Below are positions 1-9,307 of a stretch of 64,000 nt of DNA, one piece after another. The stretch's first letter is position 1, and every line of letters starts with the position of its first letter. The DNA lies in assembly GCA_965221035.1 (NCBI GenBank), contig OZ244860.1:3100001-3164000 (forward strand), in the 5' to 3' direction. The stretch comes from UBA6522 sp965221035. GTDB taxonomy: Bacteria; Pseudomonadota; Gammaproteobacteria; Steroidobacterales; Rariloculaceae. Under the pieces are notes generated by a model, which made no database searches, was not told where the DNA came from, and was given only the letters and a program-made list of their open reading frames with translations. A program made the translations under genes and the position numbers.

Positions 1-1
1 C

Positions 2-49
2 GGCCTTCCCAGGGGCGTGTTGGCCCCGCTTTACCTGCGTTTCCAATGA
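2..49 (+). CDS. 3' end of an upstream gene, probably a TctB-type small membrane subunit (partial)
   Basis: Only the last 15 codons are inside the window. The frame reads LPRGVLAPLYLRFQ and stops at TGA 47-49, overlapping the ATG of the TctA gene as ATGA. That coupling, and the usual tctB-tctA gene order in tripartite tricarboxylate transporters, suggest the small TctB subunit. Too little sequence is visible to identify it from its own residues. Confidence 0.35.
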   Translation, partial: GLPRGVLAPLYLRFQ

Positions 50-1563
50 GCGAATTACTGGCAAACCTTGCCTTGGGACTCGGCGTGGCCTTGACGCCTG
101 GCAACCTGAGTTTCCTGGTGCTGGGCGTATTCGTCGGCATGCTCGTGGGTCTTTTGCCCGGGTTCGGACCGGCTGCGGGCATCGCCATTTTGATTCCCAT
201 GACGTTCGGACTCGAGCCGACCACGGCAATCATCCTGCTCGCCGGAATCTACTATGGAGCGATGTATGGTGGCACCATAACGTCGATTCTCATCAACACG
301 CCGGGTGAGTCGGCGACCGTGGCGTCGACGCTGGATGGTTATCCCATGGCACGAGCAGGACGCGCAGGCCCGGCTCTGGTGATGCAGGCGGTCGCCTCCT
401 TTGTTGGCGGCACGATCGGCGTCATCCTGATCTGTTCGTTTACCCCGACTCTTTCGAAATTCGCGGCGTCATTCGGGCCATCCGAATATTTTCTCATCGT
501 GTTTCTTGGCTTGTTGTTGCTGGCGACGCTGATGGGCGACAACCTCCTGAAGGGGGTGATCTCCGCGTTGTTCGGATTCGCAATTTCCACAGTGGGTGTT
601 GACGTTGTCAGTGGCGCACAACGGTTCACCTTCGGCTCACCTGAACTGATTGGCGGGATCTATTTTGTGCCGGTCGCCATCGGGCTGTTCGGTATCGGCG
701 AGCTTCTCAACTGCATCCATTCGGGCGAACACCGTAAACCGGCGAAACGACTGGACGTCAGGTTTCTTTCCAACGACTTCTGGCCGGCCAGGCGGGATTA
801 CGTCATTTCCCGGCTTACCTTCTTGCGCGGTTCCCTGATCGGCTTTGTCGCGGGGATCCTGCCCGGCTCCGGTGCGACCATCGGATCAATACTCGCCTAC
901 TCGATCGAGAAGAAGGTCGCCACAGATCCCGAGCATTTTGGCCGCGGTGACATGCGCGGACTGGTCGCGCCGGAGACCGCGAACAATGCGGCATCCGCCG
1001 GCGCGATGGTTCCACTCATTGCGCTCGGCATTCCCGGCTCCGGTGCCACCGCGGTACTGCTCGGGGCTCTGTTGATGTGGGGCCTCCAACCGGGACCGAT
1101 GCTCATTGTCGAAGGAAGGGAGTTTGTCTGGGGGCTGATCGCAAGCATGTACCTGGGCAACATGATGCTGGTACTGATGAGCGTGATGGCCATCCCGCTG
1201 TTCGTGAAAGTCCTGGATGTCCCCTATCGACTGGTGGTTCCCGCGATCGTGACGCTGTGCATAGTCGGTACCTTCGCGCTGAACTCCAGCATGATCGAGA
1301 CGTGGCTCCTCATCGTGACTGGGCTTGTGGGATTCGGCATGAAGCGCTTCGGTTACTCGCCTGCCGCGACGGTTCTTGCGGTTGTGCTGGGAGGAATGGC
1401 GGAGAATGCGTTTCTTCAATCGCTGCTGATCGGAGACGGAAGTCCGCGCATCTTTCTGGAACGGCCCATCTCGCTGGTATTGACAATCGTCACCCTGTCC
1501 ATTTTCGCTGCGGCGGCAGTGGCTCGATTCACCGCGTTGAGACAGGGCAGGCAGAAATCCTAG
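46..1563 (+). CDS. tctA: Tripartite tricarboxylate transporter large permease, TctA family
   Basis: A 505-residue polytopic inner-membrane protein with the TctA hallmarks: a Pro/Gly-rich loop near residue 38 (LLPGFGPAAGIAILIP) and the conserved GGTITSILINTPGESA segment near residue 76. A second pseudo-repeat of the fold starts near residue 265 (GILPGSGATIGS) and includes IPGSGATAVLLGALL. Length matches the family (about 500). TctA is the channel subunit of a secondary transporter that takes carboxylates from a periplasmic TctC binding protein; no tctC lies in the window. The ATG overlaps the stop of the upstream frame (ATGA). Its stop overlaps by four bases the stop of the convergent gntR-type gene, so the two are tail to tail. 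Substrate cannot be read from sequence. Confidence 0.93.
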   Translation: MSELLANLALGLGVALTPGNLSFLVLGVFVGMLVGLLPGFGPAAGIAILIPMTFGLEPTTAIILLAGIYYGAMYGGTITSILINTPGESATVASTLDGYPMARAGRAGPALVMQAVASFVGGTIGVILICSFTPTLSKFAASFGPSEYFLIVFLGLLLLATLMGDNLLKGVISALFGFAISTVGVDVVSGAQRFTFGSPELIGGIYFVPVAIGLFGIGELLNCIHSGEHRKPAKRLDVRFLSNDFWPARRDYVISRLTFLRGSLIGFVAGILPGSGATIGSILAYSIEKKVATDPEHFGRGDMRGLVAPETANNAASAGAMVPLIALGIPGSGATAVLLGALLMWGLQPGPMLIVEGREFVWGLIASMYLGNMMLVLMSVMAIPLFVKVLDVPYRLVVPAIVTLCIVGTFALNSSMIETWLLIVTGLVGFGMKRFGYSPAATVLAVVLGGMAENAFLQSLLIGDGSPRIFLERPISLVLTIVTLSIFAAAAVARFTALRQGRQKS

Positions 1564-2474
1564 ATGTCGACAGTCGCGGGACGAGGCGCCGGAGTTTTCC
1601 TCGCGAGCGCACCGGACAAGTGTCGCTTCAATCTGTAGGACGCCTCGATCAGTTCGCCTGATGCGAGTAGGTCGATAATCTCGATATGCTGCTGGCACTG
1701 AGAATACAACCTTTCGTAGTCCAGTTTTGCGCGGTACTCGAGAAGGCGGCGCGTGCGATTCGCCTGAACCAGGGCCATATGATAGAAGGGGTTGCCGGAC
1801 AACTGAATGAGGCTCTCGTGAAAGTCGGAGCCAACGTCGAGAAGGCGTTCGACGGGCAGTGTTTCGATGTCAGTATCAAGCAGCCGCTGCTGCGCATCAC
1901 GCAGCCTGGTCAGTTTCTCTTGATTGGCGGTGAACGTCGGTTCAAGAATGGCCGCCGGCTCGATCGTCATGCGAAACCGGTAGATTTGCTCAAACGCTTC
2001 GGGTGTTTTTGCGACAGGCAGGAAGCGCCAGCCATAGCCTTTCTTGCGCTCTGCCCATCCCTCCCGGGTGGCGCGTAGCAGTATGTCCTTGAGTTCGGCC
2101 TTCGTGAGATCGTAACGACTCTGCAATTGAAGTTCGGTGACTTCCTCGTCAATCGCATCGATCAGCCAGTCTTCCGCCATGCGCCTGTAGACGTCCTGGT
2201 TCTTGAGCGACCGGGAAGAGGTCTGCACCAGTTTGGCGATGCGTCGTGGTTCCTTGTCCGCCGCAAAGTACCCACGGTTCCTGCGCTGCTCAAGCACGCC
2301 CTTGTCTGACAGAAGGTGCAAGGCGTCCCGAACGGGAGACCGGGAGACACCGAACCTGTTGGCGAGCAGTTGGGTACCGAGGTGGTCTCCGGGCTGAATT
2401 TCGCCTGACTGGAACATGACGAGAATCTCGTACGCCATCTTCCGCGCAAGTTCGCCGTTTTTTGCGTCAGGCAT
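1560..2474 (-). CDS. GntR-family transcriptional regulator
   Basis: A 304-residue protein. Residues about 8-75 form a GntR winged helix: GEIQPGDHLGTQLLANRFGV, then SRSPVRDALHLLSDKGVLEQ with the family's R-D-A-L in the recognition helix, then a wing ending RGYFAA. The C-terminal part is all-helical and looks like an FCD-type ligand domain (FRMTIEPAAILEP, HESLIQLSGNPFY). It lies between the convergent tctA and the divergent TonB-receptor operon, so it is well placed to control the latter from the 180-bp divergent spacer, which holds a perfect inverted repeat. The inducer is unknown; a carboxylate or sugar acid would fit the neighbours, but this is inference. Confidence 0.9.
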   Translation of the reverse strand: MPDAKNGELARKMAYEILVMFQSGEIQPGDHLGTQLLANRFGVSRSPVRDALHLLSDKGVLEQRRNRGYFAADKEPRRIAKLVQTSSRSLKNQDVYRRMAEDWLIDAIDEEVTELQLQSRYDLTKAELKDILLRATREGWAERKKGYGWRFLPVAKTPEAFEQIYRFRMTIEPAAILEPTFTANQEKLTRLRDAQQRLLDTDIETLPVERLLDVGSDFHESLIQLSGNPFYHMALVQANRTRRLLEYRAKLDYERLYSQCQQHIEIIDLLASGELIEASYRLKRHLSGALARKTPAPRPATVDI

Positions 2475-2605
2475 GCTGGAATACTAGCACGGGCGCGTTT
2501 CGCGAGGCGCTGGACTTGGTGGGGAAACGGCGACCATTGCGACTTTGCTCCGAAGAGGCAACAAATGCAACCGAGAGTTTACAGAAGCGCTTTTTGTGTG
2601 GCAAG

Positions 2606-2633
2606 ATTGGTTTTAACTGGTACTACAACCAAT
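2606..2633. promoter_or_regulatory. Candidate GntR operator: inverted repeat ATTGGTT-N14-AACCAAT
   Basis: Perfect 7-bp arms (2606-2612 and 2627-2633) lie about 20 bp before the TonB receptor ATG, inside the divergent gntR/receptor spacer. A weak promoter pair (TTGGTT with AATTAT 18 bp downstream) would overlap the arms, so binding would block transcription. Arms are of the TGGT/ACCA type often seen at GntR operators. Assignment to the adjacent regulator is inferred from position only. Confidence 0.45.
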
Positions 2634-2652
2634 TATTTTCGGCGGGAAGACA

Positions 2653-4914
2653 ATGCAGCATACAATGGTATTCGGGTCGTCTGGAGCTGTCCTTGCGGTG
2701 ATGCTGGCGTTACTGTCGGTGCAGCCGGCGGTGGCTCAGTCGGAGTTGGAAGAGATCGTTGTGACGGCGCAGAAGCGTGAGCAAAGCCTCCAGGATGTTC
2801 CAGTCGCCGTAACCGCCATAACCAGCGCGGAACTGGCGGACCGCACGATCACCAACCTGTTCGGCATCGCGGAATCGACACCGAATCTTCAGATCGGCAC
2901 ATCGGGAACCGGTTCCCAGAACGCCATCGTGTTTATTCGTGGTATCGGGCAGACGTCCAACCGCGTGAACCTGGACCAGGGCGTCGGGACGTATGTCGAC
3001 GGCATATACCGCACCAACGTCTGGGGCGGGTTGTTCGATCTGCTGGATGTCGAGCGGATCGAAGTGCTAAGGGGCCCGCAGGGTACGCTGTACGGCAAGA
3101 ACGCGCTGGGTGGAGCGATCAACGTGATCTCCAGGCGGCCCAGTGCCGACGCTGTTGGAGGTGAAGCATCCCTCACCGCGGGTAGCTATAACCGCGTCGA
3201 TGCGAACGCGTCGATAAACATCCCGTTGGTGCAAGATGTGTTCGCACTCAAGCTTTCCGCGAGTTCGCGCAACGCTGACGGATACGTCAGGACACCGGAC
3301 GGCAACGATTTCGGCAGCCAGGCCAACACTGGCATTCGTCTTGCCGCATTGTGGACCCCCTCGGATGACGTGTCCTGGTTGCTTGGCGTCGATCAGATTC
3401 GGACAGAATCGAACGGTTCTCCCATTTACCATTCTTCGGTGAATCCAGGCGCAAGACTCCCGGCCCAGTACAATGCGCTCGTGGATGGCGGCCACATCCC
3501 GGGGCCGCGGTACGATGCGACCTTCGTCGCCACCGATCCATTCCGCTCCAACGCCACCGATCCGCTGGCGCGCAACAAGACCGACCAGGAGACGTTCTCA
3601 AGTCGGTTGGAGTTTGGTTTGGGCGCCACAACCATCGTCTCGCTCACGTCCTACAAGAACTACAATACGTCAGACGGGTTTGACGCCGATGGTTCCGTAC
3701 TTCCCGTATCCAACAACCGCCGCTGGTTGAGTGGTGACGCCTTCAGCCAGGAATTTCAGCTGAATGGTCTTTACATGAATGACCGGCTGAATCTGACGGC
3801 TGGTGTGTACTATTTGCGCGACGAGTTGGAGTTCAACGCCGCGGCCGGCAACTCCAATAGCGCCATTCCATTCGTCGGCGTGGTTCCCGGAATTCGGGAC
3901 TACAATACGTCGAACCAGATCATTCAGGATCTGGATAGCAATGCCGCGTACGCCAGTGTCACCTACTCGTTGACCGACCGGGTGCGCGGCACGCTGGGCA
4001 TTCGATTCATGAGCGAGGAGAAGTCGCAGTTCAGCTCTGAAACAAGATTTCGCAGCACTCGGCCGTCCACGGATAGCGCCTCCGCGTCGGGCGACTGGTC
4101 GAATACGTCGCCGCGAATTTCGCTCGAATTCGACATGAATGACACAACCATGGCGTATGTGACGGCTGCGCAGGCCTTCAAGTCCGGCGGAATTGGCGAT
4201 GATGTCCTGGAGGATGATCAGGGCAACAGTTTCCTGCTCCCCTTTGATGAGGAAAATCTCTGGGCGTATGAGCTTGGAGTTAAGGGAGATTGGGCAGACG
4301 GTCGTGTGCGGGCCAATCTCGCCGCCTTTTTCACGGACTACGAAGACATCCAGGTTCGCACGACGCTGTTCGATCCCAACACCGGTTCACAGGTACGCAC
4401 GTTCTTCAATGCGGGCAGTGCGGAGTCCTCGGGCGTCGAAGCAGAGATTACGGCGCTCGTGACCGACCATTTCATGATTCAGGCCAGTACGGGTTTCCTG
4501 AACTCTCAATATAACGAGGATGTGACTGACGAGGTTCGGAACGATGTTCTCCTGGTTGCCGGCGACCCGCTTCCGTTCGCGCCTGAGAGCTCCTATTCCT
4601 TCTCGGCGGTCTACTCGGCCCCGCTCGCCAATGGCCGGGAGCTGCGTCTCAGAGCGGACTATTCGTGGCGGGATGAACTGCTGTGGGATGCTACGGGCGT
4701 TCGCGATGATCGCGACGGCGAGGAGGCTTACGGGCTGCTCAACGTGAGCGCGACCTACGAGTTCGAAAACTGGTCAATAACCGCATTTGGCCGCAATGTG
4801 AACGACGTGGCATACGGCATGAACGGGTTTGCGAACTCAAGGGTCGTGGGAGCGGCCTGGCTGCAACGTGGCAGACCCGCTGAGTGGGGACTGCGAGCCA
4901 GAGTGGAATTCTAG
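2653..4914 (+). CDS. TonB-dependent outer-membrane receptor
   Basis: A 753-residue receptor with a signal peptide (hydrophobic stretch ending AVAQ at about residue 29) and a TonB box directly after it (EEIVVTAQKREQ). A plug domain follows (RGIGQTSNR, DGIYRTNVWGG, VERIEVLRGPQGTLYGKNALGGAINV), then a C-terminal 22-strand barrel ending in the aromatic-terminated ARVEF. Plug plus barrel length is typical. It is the first gene of a three-gene operon with an RraA-fold protein 20 bp downstream and a beta-lactamase-fold lipoprotein. The Sphingomonas/Caulobacter-like TonB-box style suggests uptake of a small organic molecule rather than a siderophore, but the ligand is not readable. Likely controlled by the divergent GntR protein. 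Confidence 0.95.
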   Translation: MQHTMVFGSSGAVLAVMLALLSVQPAVAQSELEEIVVTAQKREQSLQDVPVAVTAITSAELADRTITNLFGIAESTPNLQIGTSGTGSQNAIVFIRGIGQTSNRVNLDQGVGTYVDGIYRTNVWGGLFDLLDVERIEVLRGPQGTLYGKNALGGAINVISRRPSADAVGGEASLTAGSYNRVDANASINIPLVQDVFALKLSASSRNADGYVRTPDGNDFGSQANTGIRLAALWTPSDDVSWLLGVDQIRTESNGSPIYHSSVNPGARLPAQYNALVDGGHIPGPRYDATFVATDPFRSNATDPLARNKTDQETFSSRLEFGLGATTIVSLTSYKNYNTSDGFDADGSVLPVSNNRRWLSGDAFSQEFQLNGLYMNDRLNLTAGVYYLRDELEFNAAAGNSNSAIPFVGVVPGIRDYNTSNQIIQDLDSNAAYASVTYSLTDRVRGTLGIRFMSEEKSQFSSETRFRSTRPSTDSASASGDWSNTSPRISLEFDMNDTTMAYVTAAQAFKSGGIGDDVLEDDQGNSFLLPFDEENLWAYELGVKGDWADGRVRANLAAFFTDYEDIQVRTTLFDPNTGSQVRTFFNAGSAESSGVEAEITALVTDHFMIQASTGFLNSQYNEDVTDEVRNDVLLVAGDPLPFAPESSYSFSAVYSAPLANGRELRLRADYSWRDELLWDATGVRDDRDGEEAYGLLNVSATYEFENWSITAFGRNVNDVAYGMNGFANSRVVGAAWLQRGRPAEWGLRARVEF

Positions 4915-4934
4915 GCGTAACAGGTACTTGGCGA

Positions 4935-5414
4935 ATGCTTAGGCCTACGACCGAACTCTATGATGACCACGAAGACCGTTGCTCGACGTGCGCCACGCAG
5001 TTTCGTGATTTCGGAGGCCGCACGACATTCTCTGGCAGGATTCGCACGGTCAGGTGCTTTGAGGACAACGTGCTGTTCAGGCAATTGCTCGGCGAGCCGG
5101 GTCACGGCGGAGTGATCGTTGTAGACGGTGCCGGGTCGACGACCAGGGCGCTGATGGGAGACATGCTGGCCGCCCGTGGTTTCGAGAATGGATGGTCCGG
5201 CGTCATCATCAACGGCGTGATTCGAGACTCGAAGGAAATCGCCAAGGTTGATATCGGCGTCAAGGCTTTGGGCGTCAACCCGGCAAAGAGCGCCAAGCGA
5301 GGTGAGGGGGCGGTCGACGTGCCGGTCGAATTCGGCGGTGTCACGTTCCATTCCGGTTGCTGGGTATACTGCGACGAGGATGGCATCCTCGTGTCCGAGG
5401 ACAAGCTGGAGTAG
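4935..5414 (+). CDS. rraA: RraA-family protein (RNase E inhibitor-like / HMG-CHA aldolase fold)
   Basis: The start at ATG 4935 gives 159 residues, matching E. coli RraA (161) and aligning from the first residues (TTELYDDHEDRC). Conserved segments include FGGRTTFSG, VRCFEDN, VVDGAGSTTRALMG, VIINGVIRD, VNFGG-like VEFGGVTFHSG and a final EDGILVSED. Arg97-Asp98 in NGVIRD is the Arg-Asp pair used by metal-dependent 4-hydroxy-4-methyl-2-oxoglutarate aldolases; E. coli RraA, as I recall its sequence, lacks that Asp. So overall length and sequence are RraA-like but the aldolase metal site appears kept. Twenty bases separate it from the TonB receptor and four from the next gene. Either RNase E modulation or pyruvate-forming aldol cleavage is possible; the catabolic neighbourhood favours the second. 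Confidence 0.85.
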   Translation: MLRPTTELYDDHEDRCSTCATQFRDFGGRTTFSGRIRTVRCFEDNVLFRQLLGEPGHGGVIVVDGAGSTTRALMGDMLAARGFENGWSGVIINGVIRDSKEIAKVDIGVKALGVNPAKSAKRGEGAVDVPVEFGGVTFHSGCWVYCDEDGILVSEDKLE

Positions 5415-5418
5415 CGCA

Positions 5419-6771
5419 ATGAGGCCCTGGTCGCCAGCATTTCGACATGCGAACTTCAAGAGTCATTGTCTGGTGCCGGCTTTGGCGGGCGCTACCATTG
5501 TTCTCGCGTCGTGCGGTGGCGACTTGCAATCGGCTTCGGTCGAGCCTGGCTACGTAATCGTCGAGCAGGACAATCAATCCGCCTACATGCGTGGGCAGCC
5601 GCCTGGTGCGGACAGGATAGTCGACAGCGATCACTCGTGGGCGCTCGACCAGGAAAGGGCCAAGTGGTCGTTTCAGAATGTCAGCAAGTTTCTGCCAACA
5701 GATGTCGTGAGTCGGGGCACAGGTCCCGTCTTCCCGCTACCGTATGCCGACACTGACGTTCTGCATGAGTCCTTCACGGCCCCCGACTCGAGCGAACAAC
5801 CGCTGAGCGAAATTCTCCATGGACTCGGTGTGGACGGGTTCATCTTCGTCAAGGACGGTGTCGTCCGCGTCGAGGCCTATTACAACGGATTCACGCCTGA
5901 CCGTCATCACATTACATTTTCGGTGACCAAGTCCCTGGTAGGATCGCTGGTCGGCATTCTGGTTCATGAGGGTCGAATTGACCTGTCACAGACCGTCGCC
6001 CATTATCTGCCGGAACTTGAAGGATCCGGATTTGCCGATGCGACCATCCGGCAAGTTCTCGACATGACGTCGAACATTGTCTGGAGTGCCGACAGGTACG
6101 ATCCCACGTCGGAAGTGGACCTGAATTCCAGGGCGGGTGGCTTTCAGTCGCGGCCTGACGACTTCCCGTTCAGCAATACGCTGGAATTCCTGAAGTCGGT
6201 GGAGAAAGCCGGACCACATGGCGAAGCGGGGATATACAGCCCCGGCAACACGGAAGTCCTCGCCTGGATCGTCTCCAGACTGGAAGGGAAGAACTGGCAA
6301 GAAGTGTTTTCGGAACGCATCTGGTCCAGAATCGGTGCGGAGCGCGACGCGCTGATCACAGTCGATCCCGGCGGTCACGGATTCGCTACCGCCGGATTCA
6401 ACGGAACTCTCAGGGATCTGGCGCGTTTCGGGCTGATGCTCGAAGACGAAGGCTACTTCAATGGCGAGCAAGTCGTACCTGCGGAGTGGCTGCACGACGT
6501 GCGCTACGGCGACGAACAGGCGTTAAGTGCATGGCGGGCATCCGATCAAGCCGCGAATCGACCCCATGTAAGGTTCTACCGCAATCATTTCCGAGTGCTG
6601 GACGACAACAGCGGTGAGTTCGTCGCGCAAGGGCACATGGGACAACGCATCTACGTCAACATGGACTCGAACGTGGTCGCCGTGTTCTTGTCCGTCACGC
6701 CATCCAGAGCGCTCCGCGAGTTTCAGATTGACCTGATTCGGGAAATCAACGCGTCTTTTGAGGGTGGTTAA
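5419..6771 (+). CDS. Beta-lactamase-fold serine hydrolase lipoprotein (class C / 6-aminohexanoate-dimer hydrolase type)
   Basis: The start at ATG 5419, four bases after the rraA stop, gives 450 residues. An N-terminal hydrophobic segment ends in the lipobox LASC (Cys32), so the protein is probably lipid-anchored. The catalytic SxxK is at Ser168-Val-Thr-Lys171 (FSVTKSLVGSLVG). The second motif begins at about Tyr273 (YSPGNTEVLAW), as in NylB/EstB-type hydrolases. A long open frame extends upstream in the same frame but overlaps rraA and is not coding. Relatives hydrolyse amides, esters or lactones; in this operon it probably processes the imported compound. Convergent with, and overlapping by four bases, the next minus-strand gene. 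Confidence 0.88.
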   Translation: MRPWSPAFRHANFKSHCLVPALAGATIVLASCGGDLQSASVEPGYVIVEQDNQSAYMRGQPPGADRIVDSDHSWALDQERAKWSFQNVSKFLPTDVVSRGTGPVFPLPYADTDVLHESFTAPDSSEQPLSEILHGLGVDGFIFVKDGVVRVEAYYNGFTPDRHHITFSVTKSLVGSLVGILVHEGRIDLSQTVAHYLPELEGSGFADATIRQVLDMTSNIVWSADRYDPTSEVDLNSRAGGFQSRPDDFPFSNTLEFLKSVEKAGPHGEAGIYSPGNTEVLAWIVSRLEGKNWQEVFSERIWSRIGAERDALITVDPGGHGFATAGFNGTLRDLARFGLMLEDEGYFNGEQVVPAEWLHDVRYGDEQALSAWRASDQAANRPHVRFYRNHFRVLDDNSGEFVAQGHMGQRIYVNMDSNVVAVFLSVTPSRALREFQIDLIREINASFEGG

Positions 6772-7913
6772 AATAACCTTTCCTGCTCAAACCGGCAGCG
6801 GAACAAATCGGTCCGGAGCGAAGGCAGGCGTGAACCCTCCAGTGCGTGACGGCGTCGGGCCAGCGTGAAACGTCTCGCCACCAACTCCGCATAGGGTCCC
6901 CGACCGCGCATGCGGGCTCCCCACTCGGCCCGGTACGCCTTGCCCCCGTGCAGGTCCCGGAGTCGGTTCATGACGTGGTCGGCCTTGAGGGGGTAGTGCT
7001 CGGCGAGCCACTCCTCGAACAGGTCCTTCACCTCCAATGGCAGGCGCAGCATAATGTGGTTCACCGCCATCGCGCCCGCATCCGCCGCCCTGGCCACCAC
7101 ATTCTCGATCTCGTGATCGTTGATGAAGGGGATCACCGGCGCCATCATGACCGCCACCGGCACGCCGGCTTCGGCCAACTCGCGCACGATCCGCAAGCGG
7201 GTGGCACCAGAGGTGGCACGGGGTTCCAGACGGGCCTTCAAGCCGTCGTCCAGTGTCGTGACGCTGACGGCCACGCTGACCAGGCCGGAGGCCGCCAGCT
7301 CGCGGAGGATATCCAGGTCGCGCAGGATGAGCTTGCCCTTGGTGGTGATGCTTATCGGATGGCGATATTCGAGCAGCGTTTCAAGCAACCGTCGGGTGAT
7401 GCGGTGGATCTTCTCTCCGGGCTGGTAGGGATCCGTGTTGGTGCCGATGGCCAGGGTCTTGCATTGGTATCCAGGCTTTTCGAGCGCCTCCCGGAGCCGC
7501 TTCACGGGCTCGGTCTTGAAGAAAATCCTGGTCTCGAAGTCCAGTCCCGGCGAGAGATCGAGAAACGCATGGGTCGGTCGCGCATAACAGTACACGCAGC
7601 CGTGCTCGCAGCCCTTGTACGGGTTGATCGATTGATCGAAGGGGATGTCGGGAGAACGGTTGGTGGCGATGATGTTTCGGGTTTTGTCCGGGAAGAATTC
7701 GGTGCGGGGGTCGGGGTTGGGGAATGCTTCGTCGGGTGGAGTCTCCCAGCCATCGTCTTCCGGGACTTGAATCCGCTTTCGGAACCTTCCGGCGGGGTTT
7801 GAAATCGCGCCGCGGCCCTTGATGGGTCGTTTGGGTGGTTGGTGAGTCACACAGGCGTAGTCAGCGGGGTCCGCGGCTGGCGCGTCAGTCGAAGGCGTGG
7901 GCCAGAAGCCCAT
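6768..7913 (-). CDS. PA0069-family radical SAM protein
   Basis: A 381-residue protein. KRPIKGRGAISNPAGRF near residue 28 is the family N-terminal signature. The [4Fe-4S] motif CEHGCVYCYARPTH near residue 104 fits the CxxxCxxC of radical SAM enzymes, and IGTNTDPYQPGEK, SITTKGKLILRD and APVIPFINDHE complete the SPL-like barrel. The reaction of this family is not established. The ATG at 7913 overlaps the upstream DUF1015 gene by 29 bp and has a weak GGCGG-type ribosome site. A GTG at 7850, just before the conserved HQPPKRPIK segment, would give 360 residues without overlap and is a serious alternative. Confidence 0.9.
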   Translation of the reverse strand: MGFWPTPSTDAPAADPADYACVTHQPPKRPIKGRGAISNPAGRFRKRIQVPEDDGWETPPDEAFPNPDPRTEFFPDKTRNIIATNRSPDIPFDQSINPYKGCEHGCVYCYARPTHAFLDLSPGLDFETRIFFKTEPVKRLREALEKPGYQCKTLAIGTNTDPYQPGEKIHRITRRLLETLLEYRHPISITTKGKLILRDLDILRELAASGLVSVAVSVTTLDDGLKARLEPRATSGATRLRIVRELAEAGVPVAVMMAPVIPFINDHEIENVVARAADAGAMAVNHIMLRLPLEVKDLFEEWLAEHYPLKADHVMNRLRDLHGGKAYRAEWGARMRGRGPYAELVARRFTLARRRHALEGSRLPSLRTDLFRCRFEQERLF

Positions 7914-9144
7914 CCGCCAGCTTGGGTTCGAACCAGGTGGACTTCGGCGGCATCAACCCACCGGCGTCGGCGACGGCCATGAGCTGTTCCATCCGCGTGG
8001 GGTAGAGCGAAAACGCGGCGGCGGCGCGACCGTCGCGGACGCGCCGCTCCAGTTCCTCCGGTCCGCGAATGCCGCCGACGAAGTCCACACGGGGATCGGT
8101 GCGCGGATCGCCCACGTTCAGCAGGGGTTCGAGGATACGGCCGTGCAACAGGCTGACATCCAGCGACGCCACAGGGTCGTCCACGGGAAGCGTGTCCGGT
8201 GATGCGGACACGCGGTGCCACTGCCCGCCCACGAACAGACCGAACGTCGCCGGTCGTTTGGGCGTGACCGGCTCGGTCGCCGGCTCGACTTCGAACGTAT
8301 CCGACAACCGGCTCAGGAATTCCGTCGCGCTCAGCCCGTTCAAATCGGCGACCACGCGGTTGTAGCCCAGGATCCGCAGTTCGTCGTGGGGGAAGGCGAT
8401 GGTGAGGATGTAGTCGGAACTCCTTGAGCCCGAGTCCGAGCGCCTCGTGCCCCCGGCGTCTGAACCGCGCAGTTCCAAGGCCGCGCGGGCGCCCGCCGCC
8501 GAGCGGTGATGGCCGTCGGCGATGTAGAGCGCATCCATGGCATCGAACGCGGTTGTCACGGCGCGGATCTGCTCCCGCCCGGCGATGCGCCATACCGCGT
8601 GACGTACGTCGTGCTGGCCCGTGACTTCGAACAGGGCGGGCCGGGCGGTGACTTCTTCAAGCAGCGCACGCAGGTCATCCCGTGCGCGAAAGGCGCTGAG
8701 CACCGGGCCGGTTTGCGCCTTCAGTGCCAGCATGTTGCGAACGCGGTCGGTTTCCTTGTCGGGCCGGGTCAGTTCGTGCTTCCTGAACCGGTTTGCGAGG
8801 TAGGCGTCGGCGGAGACGGTGACCGCGACGCCGGTCTGGCGATGATCACCCATCCGCATCCGGTAGGCGTAGTAGCCGGGCGCGTCGTCCTGGACGATCA
8901 GTCCAAGCGCCTTGAGCCGTTCGAGATTCCCGGCGGCCTGCGCATGGACGGCGTCGCTGTAGGGGTCCGTGCCCACCGGCAGCCCGATCTCCGGGCGGGA
9001 GATGTGCAGGAAACTGTTGGGCCGACCGCTTGCGAGCGCACGCGCTTCTTCCGTGCTGACGACGTCGTAGGGCGGCGCCACCACGGCGATGGCGTGCTCG
9101 GCATCGGGCCGCAGCGCGGCGAACGGTTTGATGAAGTGCGTCAT
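7885..9144 (-). CDS. DUF1015 family protein
   Basis: A 419-residue cytosolic protein with the DUF1015 pattern: an N-terminal FIKPFAALRP, then VVAPPYDVVSTEEAR, NSFLHISRPEIGLP and YADAVHAQA-like segments. The central YIADGHHRSAAG motif is the most conserved stretch of the family, and KSTWFEPKLADGLL lies near the C-terminus. Length is typical. Function is unproven; homologues are sometimes found beside serine-pathway genes. It is probably cotranscribed with the downstream radical SAM gene, whose start overlaps its end. Divergent from the MaoC gene across about 160 bp. Confidence 0.9.
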   Translation of the reverse strand: MTHFIKPFAALRPDAEHAIAVVAPPYDVVSTEEARALASGRPNSFLHISRPEIGLPVGTDPYSDAVHAQAAGNLERLKALGLIVQDDAPGYYAYRMRMGDHRQTGVAVTVSADAYLANRFRKHELTRPDKETDRVRNMLALKAQTGPVLSAFRARDDLRALLEEVTARPALFEVTGQHDVRHAVWRIAGREQIRAVTTAFDAMDALYIADGHHRSAAGARAALELRGSDAGGTRRSDSGSRSSDYILTIAFPHDELRILGYNRVVADLNGLSATEFLSRLSDTFEVEPATEPVTPKRPATFGLFVGGQWHRVSASPDTLPVDDPVASLDVSLLHGRILEPLLNVGDPRTDPRVDFVGGIRGPEELERRVRDGRAAAAFSLYPTRMEQLMAVADAGGLMPPKSTWFEPKLADGLLAHAFD

Positions 9145-9307
9145 GCGCGAATGATAAGGGAGCGAAGGGCGTCAGTGAACGCCTTGACGCGACTACGTCG
9201 TCGTTACACCGCATCTCGCATCTGGGCGCACGGTTCGCTATGCTGCTTTGCCCGCGCTGCCAGGAATCTGTTCAAGCTGCGGGCGACCATTCCAAGCGGA
9301 GACCGGA

